64,000 bases of DNA from Actinoplanes missouriensis 431 (GTDB taxonomy: Bacteria > Actinomycetota > Actinomycetes > Mycobacteriales > Micromonosporaceae). The position numbers and the translations under genes are program-made. Under the pieces are notes generated by a model. It saw only the letters and a program-made list of their open reading frames with translations, was not told the DNA's origin and ran no database searches. Where the stretch lies: contig NC_017093.1 of assembly GCF_000284295.1 (NCBI RefSeq), positions 7,068,001 to 7,132,000 on the forward strand, read 5' to 3'. Of this stretch, positions 33,567 through 40,881 are shown piece by piece. Position 1 is the stretch's first letter; the number at the start of each line of letters is the position of its first letter.

Positions 33567-34505
33567 TTGGCGATCCTCACCGCTCCCGCGCCGACCCGCC
33601 CCGCAGCGGCCGCTCCCCCGTCGAAGAACGGCCGCAAGCTCCGGGACAACCTCACCGGGCACGCGTTCCTGATCGGCGCGCTGCTCTGCTTCGCCCTCTT
33701 CATGTGGTACCCGATGATCCGCGGCGTCGTGATGAGCTTCCAGCGCACCCGCCGCGGCGAGACCAGCTGGGTGGGCTGGGACAACTACGTCCGGATCGTC
33801 AACGATCCGAGTTTCTGGACGGCGTGGAAGAACACCGCGTACTTCACGCTCCTGGCGCTGGTGCTCGGTTTCGTGGGGCCGTTCCTGGTGGCGATCCTGC
33901 TCAACGAGTTCCGCCACGCCAAGGGCTACCTGCGGATCCTGGTCTATCTGCCGGTGATGCTGCCGCCGGCCTCGGCCCTCTTCCTCTTCAAGTTCTATGC
34001 GTACGATCCGAGCGAGGCCGGCCTGTTCAACGCGGTCCTCGCGGGGCTGGGACTGCCCACGTCGGAGTGGATGCAGTCACCCACCATGACGATGCCCGCC
34101 ATGGTGATCGCGTCGACGTGGATGAACATGGGCGGCGCCGTCCTGATCTATCTGGCGGCTCTGCAGAACATCCCGGGCGAGCTCTACGAAGCCGCCGAAC
34201 TGGACGGCGCCGGGATCCTGAAGCGGATCTGGCACGTCACGATCCCACAGACCAAGCTGATCCTGGCGCTGCTCGCGATGCTCCAGATCGTCGCGACCAT
34301 GCAGCTCTTCATCGAGCCGCTGATCCTCGCCAACGGCGCCGGCACCCAGGACTCGGCCACCTCGGTCGTGTACCTGATCTACCAGCACGGCTTCTTCCAG
34401 AACGACCTGAACGGTGCCGCCGCGCTCGGCGTGATCATGCTGCTGGTCCTGGCCGTCTTCTCCGCCGTGTACGTCAGGCTCAGCACTCGTTCGTCGGAAG
34501 ATTGA
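33567..34505 (+). CDS. sugar ABC transporter permease (MalF-type)
   Basis: 312 residues from TTG 33567 with AGGAG at proper distance. About six membrane segments (GHAFLIGALLCFALFMW, LLALVLGFVGPFLVAILL, LPVMLPPASALFLFKF, MVIASTWMNMGGAVLIYLAA, VIMLLVLAVFSAVYV) and the EAA loop YEAAELDGAGILKRIWHVTIP that contacts the ATPase. Moves the sugar delivered by the upstream lipoprotein. No ATPase gene is nearby; actinobacteria usually share a MsiK/MsmK ATPase encoded elsewhere. Confidence 0.93.
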   Translation: MAILTAPAPTRPAAAAPPSKNGRKLRDNLTGHAFLIGALLCFALFMWYPMIRGVVMSFQRTRRGETSWVGWDNYVRIVNDPSFWTAWKNTAYFTLLALVLGFVGPFLVAILLNEFRHAKGYLRILVYLPVMLPPASALFLFKFYAYDPSEAGLFNAVLAGLGLPTSEWMQSPTMTMPAMVIASTWMNMGGAVLIYLAALQNIPGELYEAAELDGAGILKRIWHVTIPQTKLILALLAMLQIVATMQLFIEPLILANGAGTQDSATSVVYLIYQHGFFQNDLNGAAALGVIMLLVLAVFSAVYVRLSTRSSED

Positions 34506-34514
34506 GGAGAACTC

Positions 34515-35387
34515 GTGAGCCGCACCCTGATCTCCCAGGCGCAACTCCAGCGCGGTCGTGGCCGGGTTCTCTACTGGCTCGTGCTGTCGGTCGTCGTCGC
34601 GGTGTTCACGCTGGTCTTCATCGGGCCGCTCTACTGGATGGTCACCGGCGCGCTGAAGAGCGGCCAGGAGATCGCCCAGACCCCGCCGACGATCTGGCCG
34701 CAGGACCCGCAGACGCAGAACTACATCGACGCGTGGAACAACCTGGCCCTCGGCAAGCTGCTGTTCAACACGTTCTACTACGCGGCCGGGGCGGTGCTGT
34801 TCCAGCTGGTCCTGGACACCGCGGCGGCGTACTCGCTGTCGAAGCTGCGCCCGGTGTTCGGCAACGCCATCCTCGGCCTGATGCTGGCGACGCTGATGAT
34901 CCCGGCGATGGTGCTGATCGTCCCGCAGTACGTCACGGTGATCGACCTGCCGATCCTGCACATCAGTCTGCTCGACTCGCCGTTCGCGATCTGGCTGCCG
35001 ATGGTCGCCAACGCGTTCAACATCTTCCTGCTCAAGCGGTTCTTCGACTCGATCCCGGACGACATCATGGCGGCCGCGATGATGGACGGCGCCTCACCGC
35101 TGCGCACGCTGTGGTCGATCATCCTGCCGATGTCCCGGCCGATCCTCGGCGTGGTCTCGATCTTCGCGGTGACGGCGGTGTGGAAGGACTTCCTCTGGCC
35201 GAAATTGGTCATGCCGCACCCGGACACCCGCACGGTCAGCGTGGGGATCTACGCGTTCGCCGGCGGCACCCCGCAGAACGTGGTGATCGCCGCGTCGGTG
35301 ATCGCGGCCATCCCGACGGTGATCATCTTCCTGATCTTCCAGCGCAACATCATGTCCGGCCTGACGACGGGCAGCTTGAAGGGTTAA
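34515..35387 (+). CDS. sugar ABC transporter permease (MalG-type)
   Basis: 290 residues from GTG 34515 (GAGGAG 5 nt before). Six membrane segments, MVTGALKSGQEIAQTPPTIWP in the first external loop, and the EAA-type loop MAAAMMDGASPLRTLWSIILPM. Partner of the MalF-type permease 9 bp upstream. Its TAA is the start of a 14-bp perfect palindrome. Confidence 0.93.
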   Translation: MSRTLISQAQLQRGRGRVLYWLVLSVVVAVFTLVFIGPLYWMVTGALKSGQEIAQTPPTIWPQDPQTQNYIDAWNNLALGKLLFNTFYYAAGAVLFQLVLDTAAAYSLSKLRPVFGNAILGLMLATLMIPAMVLIVPQYVTVIDLPILHISLLDSPFAIWLPMVANAFNIFLLKRFFDSIPDDIMAAAMMDGASPLRTLWSIILPMSRPILGVVSIFAVTAVWKDFLWPKLVMPHPDTRTVSVGIYAFAGGTPQNVVIAASVIAAIPTVIIFLIFQRNIMSGLTTGSLKG

Positions 35388-35398
35388 ATCCGGATTTA
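35385..35398. promoter_or_regulatory. 14-bp perfect palindrome TAAATCCGGATTTA
   Basis: AT-rich palindrome beginning at the permease stop codon. It can form a short hairpin in the message or bind a dimeric regulator; it is followed after 12 bp by a second, larger palindrome. Confidence 0.5.
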
Positions 35399-35410
35399 CC
35401 AGTTATCTCA

Positions 35411-35432
35411 TGACGAACGTCGACGTTCGTCA
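35411..35432. promoter_or_regulatory. 22-bp perfect palindrome, candidate operator of the second GH13 gene
   Basis: Half-site TGACGAACGTC joined to its exact complement with no spacer. It lies 47 bp upstream of the GTG of the alpha-glucosidase gene and has no T-tract, so an operator is more likely than a terminator. The centre GTCGAC and flanking GAACG are compatible with a LacI- or TetR-type dimer. Confidence 0.6.
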
Positions 35433-35479
35433 GAACCACTATGCGCAGACGCCCGAACGTACGCAGAAAGCAGGTGCTC

Positions 35480-37189
35480 GTGTCCACTCATGACGGCCCC
35501 GGTAAGGACGCCCCCGGGTGGTGGAAGAGCGCGGTGATCTACCAGGTCTACCCGCGGAGCTTCGCCGACTCGAACGGCGACGGCCTCGGCGACATCGGTG
35601 GCGTCCGGGCCCGGCTCGGCCACCTGCGCGACCTGGGGGTCGATGCGATCTGGATGAGCCCCTGGTACCCCTCGCCGATGGCGGACGCCGGATACGACGT
35701 CGCCGACTTCCGCGACATCGACCCGGTCTTCGGCACCCTGGCCGAGGCGGAGGCGCTGATCGAGGAGGCGCACGCGGCGGGCCTCCGCATGATCGTCGAC
35801 ATCGTCCCGAACCACGTGTCCAGCGAGCATCCCTGGTTCCGGGCGGCGCTGGCGTCACCCGATGCCCCGGAGCGGGACTACTTCTGGTTCCGCCCCGGCA
35901 AAGGGGAGAACATGCCCACGAACTGGCCCGGTGAGTTCGGCGGCACCACCTGGACACAGGTACCGGACGGTGACTGGTACCTGCACCTCTTCACCCCGCA
36001 GCAGCCGGATCTGAACTGGAACCATCCGGCGGTCCGGGCCGAGTTCGAGAGCATCCTGCGGTTCTGGTTCGACCGGGGCGTCGACGGCATCCGGATCGAC
36101 TCGGCGGCGCTGCTCTTCAAGGATCCGGCGCTGCCCGAGATGACCGACGGCGCACCGCACCCGTTCCACGATCTTGACGCGGTGCACGACGTCTACCGCT
36201 CGTGGCGGCGAGTCGCCGACGAATACAGCGCCACCACGACCCGGGACCGGGCGCTCATCGGCGAGGTGTGGATGCCGGACGTGAACCGGTTCACGAACTA
36301 CCTGCGCCCGGACGAGCTGCACGCCGCGTTCAACTTCGAATTCCTCGGTTGCGCCTGGGATCCGGCGCTCATGCGGGCGTGCATCGACAGTACCCTCGAA
36401 GCTCACGCAGCCGTCGGCGCGCCGTCGACCTGGGTCCTCTCCAACCATGACGTGACCCGGCACGTGACCCGGTACGGCCGCGCCGACACCACGTTCAGCT
36501 TCGACAACAACCTCGACCGCACCCCGGTCGACCTGGAGCTCGGCACCCGGCGGGCCCGGGCCGCCGCGCTGCTGTCGCTGTCGCTGCCCGGGTCGGCCTA
36601 CGTCTACCAGGGCGAGGAGCTGGGCCTCTGGGAGAACGAGCACATCGCCGAGGACCGGATCCAGGATCCGATGTACGCGCGGCGCGGTCACACCCGGGAC
36701 GGATGCCGGGTGCCGCTGCCGTGGGCGGAGGACGAGCCGCCCTTCGCGTTCACGGCGAATGCGCCCACCCTGTCCGATTCAGCCCTGCCCGAACCCGCCC
36801 TGCTTGAACCCGCCCTGCCCGAACCGACCCTGCCCGAACCGACCCTGCCCGAACCGACCCTGCCCGAACCGTGGCTTCCGCAGCCGCGCGAGTGGAAGGA
36901 CCGGACCGTCCAGGCGCAGACCGGTGATCCGAACTCGATGCTGGAGCTCTACCGGCGGGCGATCCGCCTGCGCCGGGCCGAGCCGGGCCTGCACACGCCG
37001 GAGATGACCTGGCTCGATCATGGCCCGGACGTGCTCGCCTACACCCGCGGGCCGGATTTCGCCTGCGTGCTCAACCTGTCCGGCGCGGCCGTCCCGCTGC
37101 CGGACCACGTCTCCCCGCTGCTGGTCAGCGGGCCGCTCGACGACGGCGGTCTTCTCCCCCCGGACACCGCCGCCTGGCTCCGCCTGTAG
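35480..37189 (+). CDS. GH13 alpha-glucosidase of the transport locus
   Basis: 569 residues from GTG 35480 (AGG 5 nt before); upstream in-frame ATG 35441 and GTG 35474 are alternatives. Motifs VIYQVYPRSFADSNGDGLGDI, DIVPNHVSSEHPWF, GIRIDSAALLF (nucleophile Asp), ALIGEVWMPD (acid/base Glu) and WVLSNHDVTRH (Asp). Cytosolic, hydrolysing oligosaccharides brought in by the upstream transporter. A Pro-rich 7 x 15-bp repeat (LPEPT pentapeptides) interrupts the chain after PFAFTANAP, at the B/C domain boundary. Paralogue of the 16.4-kb GH13 enzyme. Confidence 0.92.
   Translation: MSTHDGPGKDAPGWWKSAVIYQVYPRSFADSNGDGLGDIGGVRARLGHLRDLGVDAIWMSPWYPSPMADAGYDVADFRDIDPVFGTLAEAEALIEEAHAAGLRMIVDIVPNHVSSEHPWFRAALASPDAPERDYFWFRPGKGENMPTNWPGEFGGTTWTQVPDGDWYLHLFTPQQPDLNWNHPAVRAEFESILRFWFDRGVDGIRIDSAALLFKDPALPEMTDGAPHPFHDLDAVHDVYRSWRRVADEYSATTTRDRALIGEVWMPDVNRFTNYLRPDELHAAFNFEFLGCAWDPALMRACIDSTLEAHAAVGAPSTWVLSNHDVTRHVTRYGRADTTFSFDNNLDRTPVDLELGTRRARAAALLSLSLPGSAYVYQGEELGLWENEHIAEDRIQDPMYARRGHTRDGCRVPLPWAEDEPPFAFTANAPTLSDSALPEPALLEPALPEPTLPEPTLPEPTLPEPWLPQPREWKDRTVQAQTGDPNSMLELYRRAIRLRRAEPGLHTPEMTWLDHGPDVLAYTRGPDFACVLNLSGAAVPLPDHVSPLLVSGPLDDGGLLPPDTAAWLRL
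36776..36880. repeat. 7 x 15-bp in-frame repeat in GH13
   Basis: Unit GAACCGACCCTGCCC, seven copies (the ends diverged), coding LPEPT/LPEPA pentapeptides in a loop absent from the 16.4-kb paralogue. Confidence 0.93.
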
Positions 37190-37281
37190 CAACCGTGCCT
37201 GTAGCAACCCGTGCCTCTAGCAACCCGTGCCTGCAGCAACCCGTGCCTCTAGCAACCCGTGCCTGCAGCAACCCGTGCCTG
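37187..37281. repeat. 6 x 15-16-bp array starting at the GH13 stop
   Basis: TAGCAACCCGTGCCT(G/C), six copies. The first one begins with the true TAG stop (37187-37189). Confidence 0.95.
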
Positions 37282-37415
37282 AACCGGCCGCCTGACGGGG
37301 TGGTCGAGACGGCGCGATGACACAGCGCGGCCGAGTCGTCCGGGCGTCAGGGGTTCCACCGCCGCTGACGCCCGGCGTACCACCCCCGTATCCCGATCAG
37401 AGAGAGGCGCTCCCC

Positions 37416-40400
37416 ATGTCTCGATCAAAAGCAGGGTCTCGATCAAGAAGGTCCAGGTCGTTCCGACTAGGCGTGCTCGCGATAGCCGCGAGCGTCGTCG
37501 CCACCCTCGGTCACGCCCCCGCCGCGTCCGCGGCCGGGCCCAACCTCGCCGCCGGCAAGTCCTTCACGGCCAGCAGCCAGTCCGACGTCTACGGTCCCGG
37601 CAACGCCGGTGACGGCAACGCCAGCAGCTACTGGGAGAGCGCCAACAACGCCTTCCCCCAGTGGCTGCAGGTCGATCTCGGCGCCGCGACCGAGGTCAAC
37701 CAGGCGGTCCTGAAGCTGCCGCCGGCGACCGCGTGGGCCACCCGCACGCAGACGCTGAGCATCTCCGGCAGCACGAACGGCTCCTCGTTCAGCACGCTCA
37801 AGGCCGGCGCCGGATACGTCTTCAACCCGTCGTCCGCGAACACCGTGACGGTTGACCTGACGGCTACCAGCGTGCGGTACCTGCGTCTGACGTTCACGGC
37901 GAACACCGGATGGCCCGCGGGGCAGCTCTCCGAGCTGGAGGTCTACGGCCCGGGCGGCGGCGGCAACCCGGATCCCGATCCGCCGACCGGGACGAACCTC
38001 GCGGCCAAGAAGCCGATCGAGGCGTCGTCGACAGTGCACACGTTCGTCGCGACGAACGCCAACGACGAGGACGTCACCACGTACTGGGAGGGTGGCGCCT
38101 ACCCGGCCACGCTCACCACGAAGCTGGGCGCGAACGCGGCCCTGACCTCGGTGGTCGTCAAGCTCAACCCGAGCAGCGCGTGGGGCACCCGCACCCAGAC
38201 GTTCGCGATCCTGGGCCGCGAGCAGTCGTCGTCCTCGTTCACGACCGTGAAGGCGAGCGCCACGTACACCTTCAGTCCCTCTTCTGCTAACCCGTCCTCC
38301 GGCAACACGTCCTCCAGCAACACAGTGACCATCCCGGTGAGCGCAACCGTCGCTGACCTGCGGCTGTCGTTCACCGCGAACTCCGGCGCTCCCAGCGGGC
38401 AGGTCGCCGAGCTGCAGGCCTACGGTTCCTGGGCGCCCAACCCGGACCTGACGATCACGTCCACCGGGTTCACGCCGTCCGCGCCGGTGGAGACCGACGC
38501 GATCACGGTGTCGGCCACGGTGCGTAACGCGGGCACGGCCGCGTCCGCGGCCTCCAACGTCAACTTCTACCTGGGTACGGGTTCGGCTGCCGCTGCCCGA
38601 GCAGGCACCGTGGCAGTCCCCGCGCTGGCTGCTGGAGCCTCCGCCACGGTCTCGGTGAGCATCGGGGCTCGGGACGCCGGCAGCTACCAGCTGTCCGCCA
38701 AGGTCGACGAGGCGAACACGGTCGTCGAGACCAACGACGCGAACAACTCCTGGACCCACCCGTCGGCTCTGGTCGTCACCCCGGTGAGCAGCTCCGACCT
38801 GGTCGCCTCGGCGGTCTCCTGGTCGCCGGGCACGCCCGCGCCCGGCAACACGGTCACCTTCTCGGTGACGCTCAAGAACCAGGGTTCGGCCGCCTCGGCG
38901 GGTGGCGCGCACAACGTCACGCTGACCGTTCTCAACGGGTCGACGGTGGTCCGCACACTGACCGGCTCGTGGAGCGGCACGCTCGCCGCCGGAGCATCCT
39001 CGCCCGCGATCAACCTGGGCACGTGGACGGCGGCTAACGGGCGCTACACCGTCCGGACCGTGATCGCGAACGACGGCAACGAACTGCCCGTCAAGCAGGC
39101 GAACAACACCAGCGAGAAGCCGTTCTTCGTGGGTCGCGGCGCGAACATGCCGTTCGACTTCTACGAGGCCGAGGACGGTCAGACCGGCGGGGGCGCCACG
39201 GTGGTCGGCCCCAACCGTACCGTGGGGGATCTTGCGGGTGAGGCGTCCGGCCGCAAGGCCGTGACGCTGAACGCGACCGGCGCGTTCGTGCAGTGGACCA
39301 CCCGGGCCGCCACGAACACGGTCGTCGCGCGCTTCTCGATCCCCGACAGCCCGAACAGCCCGGACGGCACGACCAGCTCGATCAACGTGTACGTCAACGG
39401 GTCGCTCAACAAGGCCTTGCCGCTGACATCACGGTTCGCGTGGCTCTACGGCAACGAGGCGAACCCGCAGAACTCCGGGACCGGGCCGCGGCACATCTAC
39501 GACGAGGCGAACATCATGCTGACCGGCTCGTTCCCGGCCGGCAGCACGATCAGGCTGCAGAAGGACGCGGCCAACTCGGGGCCGATCGCGATCGACTTCA
39601 TCAACACCGAGCAGGTCGCGCCGGTGGCCAACCCGGATCCGTCCCGCTATGTCGTGCCGACCGGTTTCGATCAGCAGTCGGTGCAGAACGCGCTGGACGC
39701 CGCCCGTCAGGACAGCACCAAGATCGGTGTCTACCTGCCGGCCGGTGACTACCAGACCTCCAACAAGTTCCAGGTCTACGGCAAGGCGGTGAAGGTCGTC
39801 GGCGCGGGGCCCTGGTACACCAGGTTCTTCACCCCGGCGGCACAGTCCGAGACGGACGCCGGCTTCCGGGCCGACGCCACCGCCAACGGCTCGACGTTCG
39901 CGAACTTCGCGTTCTTCGGCAACTACACGATCCGCATCGACGGCCCCGGCAAGGTGTTCGACTTCGCCAACGTGGCTGACATCACGATCGACAACATCTG
40001 GGCCGAGCACGTGGTCTGCCTCTACTGGGGCGCCAACACCGACCGCATGAAGATCACGAACTCGCGGATCCGGAACACGTTCGCCGACGGCGTCAACATG
40101 ACGAACGGCAGCACCGACAACCTGGTCGACAACAACGAGGCCAGGGCCACCGGCGACGACAGCTTCGCGCTCTTCTCGGCGATCGACGCCGGTGGCTCCG
40201 ACGAGATCAACAACGTCTACTCGAACCTCACGTCGATCCTGACCTGGCGCGCGGCCGGCATCGCGGTCTACGGCGGCTACGCCAACACGTTCAAGAACAT
40301 CTACATCGCGGACACCCTGGTCTACTCGGGCATCACGATCAGCTCGCTGGACTTCGGATACCCGATGAACGGCTTCGGCGCCTCGCCGCCGACCGTCTTC

Positions 40401-40805
40401 GACAACATCTCGATCGTCCGGGCCGGCGGGCACTTCTGGGGCGCGCAGGTCTTCCCGGCGATCTGGCTGTTCAGCGCGTCGAAGGTGTTCCAGGGCATCC
40501 GGGTCAGCAACGTCGACATCGTCGATCCGACGTACTCCGGGATCATGTTCCAGACCAACTACGTGGGCGGTCAGCCGCAGAACATCATCAAGGACACCGT
40601 GTTCACGAACGTGACGATCACCGGTGCCCAGCGCAGCGGTGACGCCTATGACGCCAAGTCCGGGTACGGCATCTGGGCCAACCCGATGCCGGAGGCCGGT
40701 CAGGGCCCGGCGGTGGGGTCGGCGACCTTCACCAACCTGCAGATGAGCAGCAACTACCGCGACATCGAGAACCCGACCAGCACGTTCACCATCATCCGCA
40801 ACTGA
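37416..40805 (+). CDS. secreted multidomain GH87 alpha-1,3-glucanase (mycodextranase type)
   Basis: 1129 residues from ATG 37416 (AGAGAGG 8 nt upstream). Signal peptide (LGVLAIAASVVATLGHAP-AASA). Then two discoidin/F5-8C-type domains (NLAAGKSFTASSQSD, about 42-180; NLAAKKPIEASSTVH, about 190-340), two CARDB modules (ITSTGFTPSAPVETD; LVASAVSWSPGTPAPG), a CBM6/35-like domain starting FYEAEDGQTGGG, and a C-terminal GH87 parallel beta-helix with NSRIRNTFADGVNMTNGST and ATGDDSFALFS carrying the Asp cluster. It degrades alpha-1,3-glucan or nigeran of fungal walls. A 3 x 15-bp Ser/Asn repeat lies in the second discoidin. Confidence 0.9.
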   Translation: MSRSKAGSRSRRSRSFRLGVLAIAASVVATLGHAPAASAAGPNLAAGKSFTASSQSDVYGPGNAGDGNASSYWESANNAFPQWLQVDLGAATEVNQAVLKLPPATAWATRTQTLSISGSTNGSSFSTLKAGAGYVFNPSSANTVTVDLTATSVRYLRLTFTANTGWPAGQLSELEVYGPGGGGNPDPDPPTGTNLAAKKPIEASSTVHTFVATNANDEDVTTYWEGGAYPATLTTKLGANAALTSVVVKLNPSSAWGTRTQTFAILGREQSSSSFTTVKASATYTFSPSSANPSSGNTSSSNTVTIPVSATVADLRLSFTANSGAPSGQVAELQAYGSWAPNPDLTITSTGFTPSAPVETDAITVSATVRNAGTAASAASNVNFYLGTGSAAAARAGTVAVPALAAGASATVSVSIGARDAGSYQLSAKVDEANTVVETNDANNSWTHPSALVVTPVSSSDLVASAVSWSPGTPAPGNTVTFSVTLKNQGSAASAGGAHNVTLTVLNGSTVVRTLTGSWSGTLAAGASSPAINLGTWTAANGRYTVRTVIANDGNELPVKQANNTSEKPFFVGRGANMPFDFYEAEDGQTGGGATVVGPNRTVGDLAGEASGRKAVTLNATGAFVQWTTRAATNTVVARFSIPDSPNSPDGTTSSINVYVNGSLNKALPLTSRFAWLYGNEANPQNSGTGPRHIYDEANIMLTGSFPAGSTIRLQKDAANSGPIAIDFINTEQVAPVANPDPSRYVVPTGFDQQSVQNALDAARQDSTKIGVYLPAGDYQTSNKFQVYGKAVKVVGAGPWYTRFFTPAAQSETDAGFRADATANGSTFANFAFFGNYTIRIDGPGKVFDFANVADITIDNIWAEHVVCLYWGANTDRMKITNSRIRNTFADGVNMTNGSTDNLVDNNEARATGDDSFALFSAIDAGGSDEINNVYSNLTSILTWRAAGIAVYGGYANTFKNIYIADTLVYSGITISSLDFGYPMNGFGASPPTVFDNISIVRAGGHFWGAQVFPAIWLFSASKVFQGIRVSNVDIVDPTYSGIMFQTNYVGGQPQNIIKDTVFTNVTITGAQRSGDAYDAKSGYGIWANPMPEAGQGPAVGSATFTNLQMSSNYRDIENPTSTFTIIRN
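38274..38318. repeat. 3 x 15-bp in-frame repeat in GH87
   Basis: Unit AAC(C/A)CGTCCTCC(G/A)GC preceded by a diverged copy, coding Ser/Asn-rich pentapeptides in the second discoidin domain. Confidence 0.8.
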
Positions 40806-40816
40806 TCCGGTGACAG

Positions 40817-40850
40817 GTGGGGCCCGCGCCGAGCCGGCGCGGGCCCCCAC
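40817..40850. terminator. strong hairpin between convergent genes
   Basis: GTGGGGCCCGCGCCG and its complement with one bulged base and an AGC-size loop, about 15 base pairs; no T-tract. Lies 12 bp after the GH87 stop and 32 bp before the end of the opposite SulP-carbonic anhydrase gene. Confidence 0.8.
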
Positions 40851-40881
40851 TGCTCTCTCCGTCAGAGCGTCTCGGGCGGGA

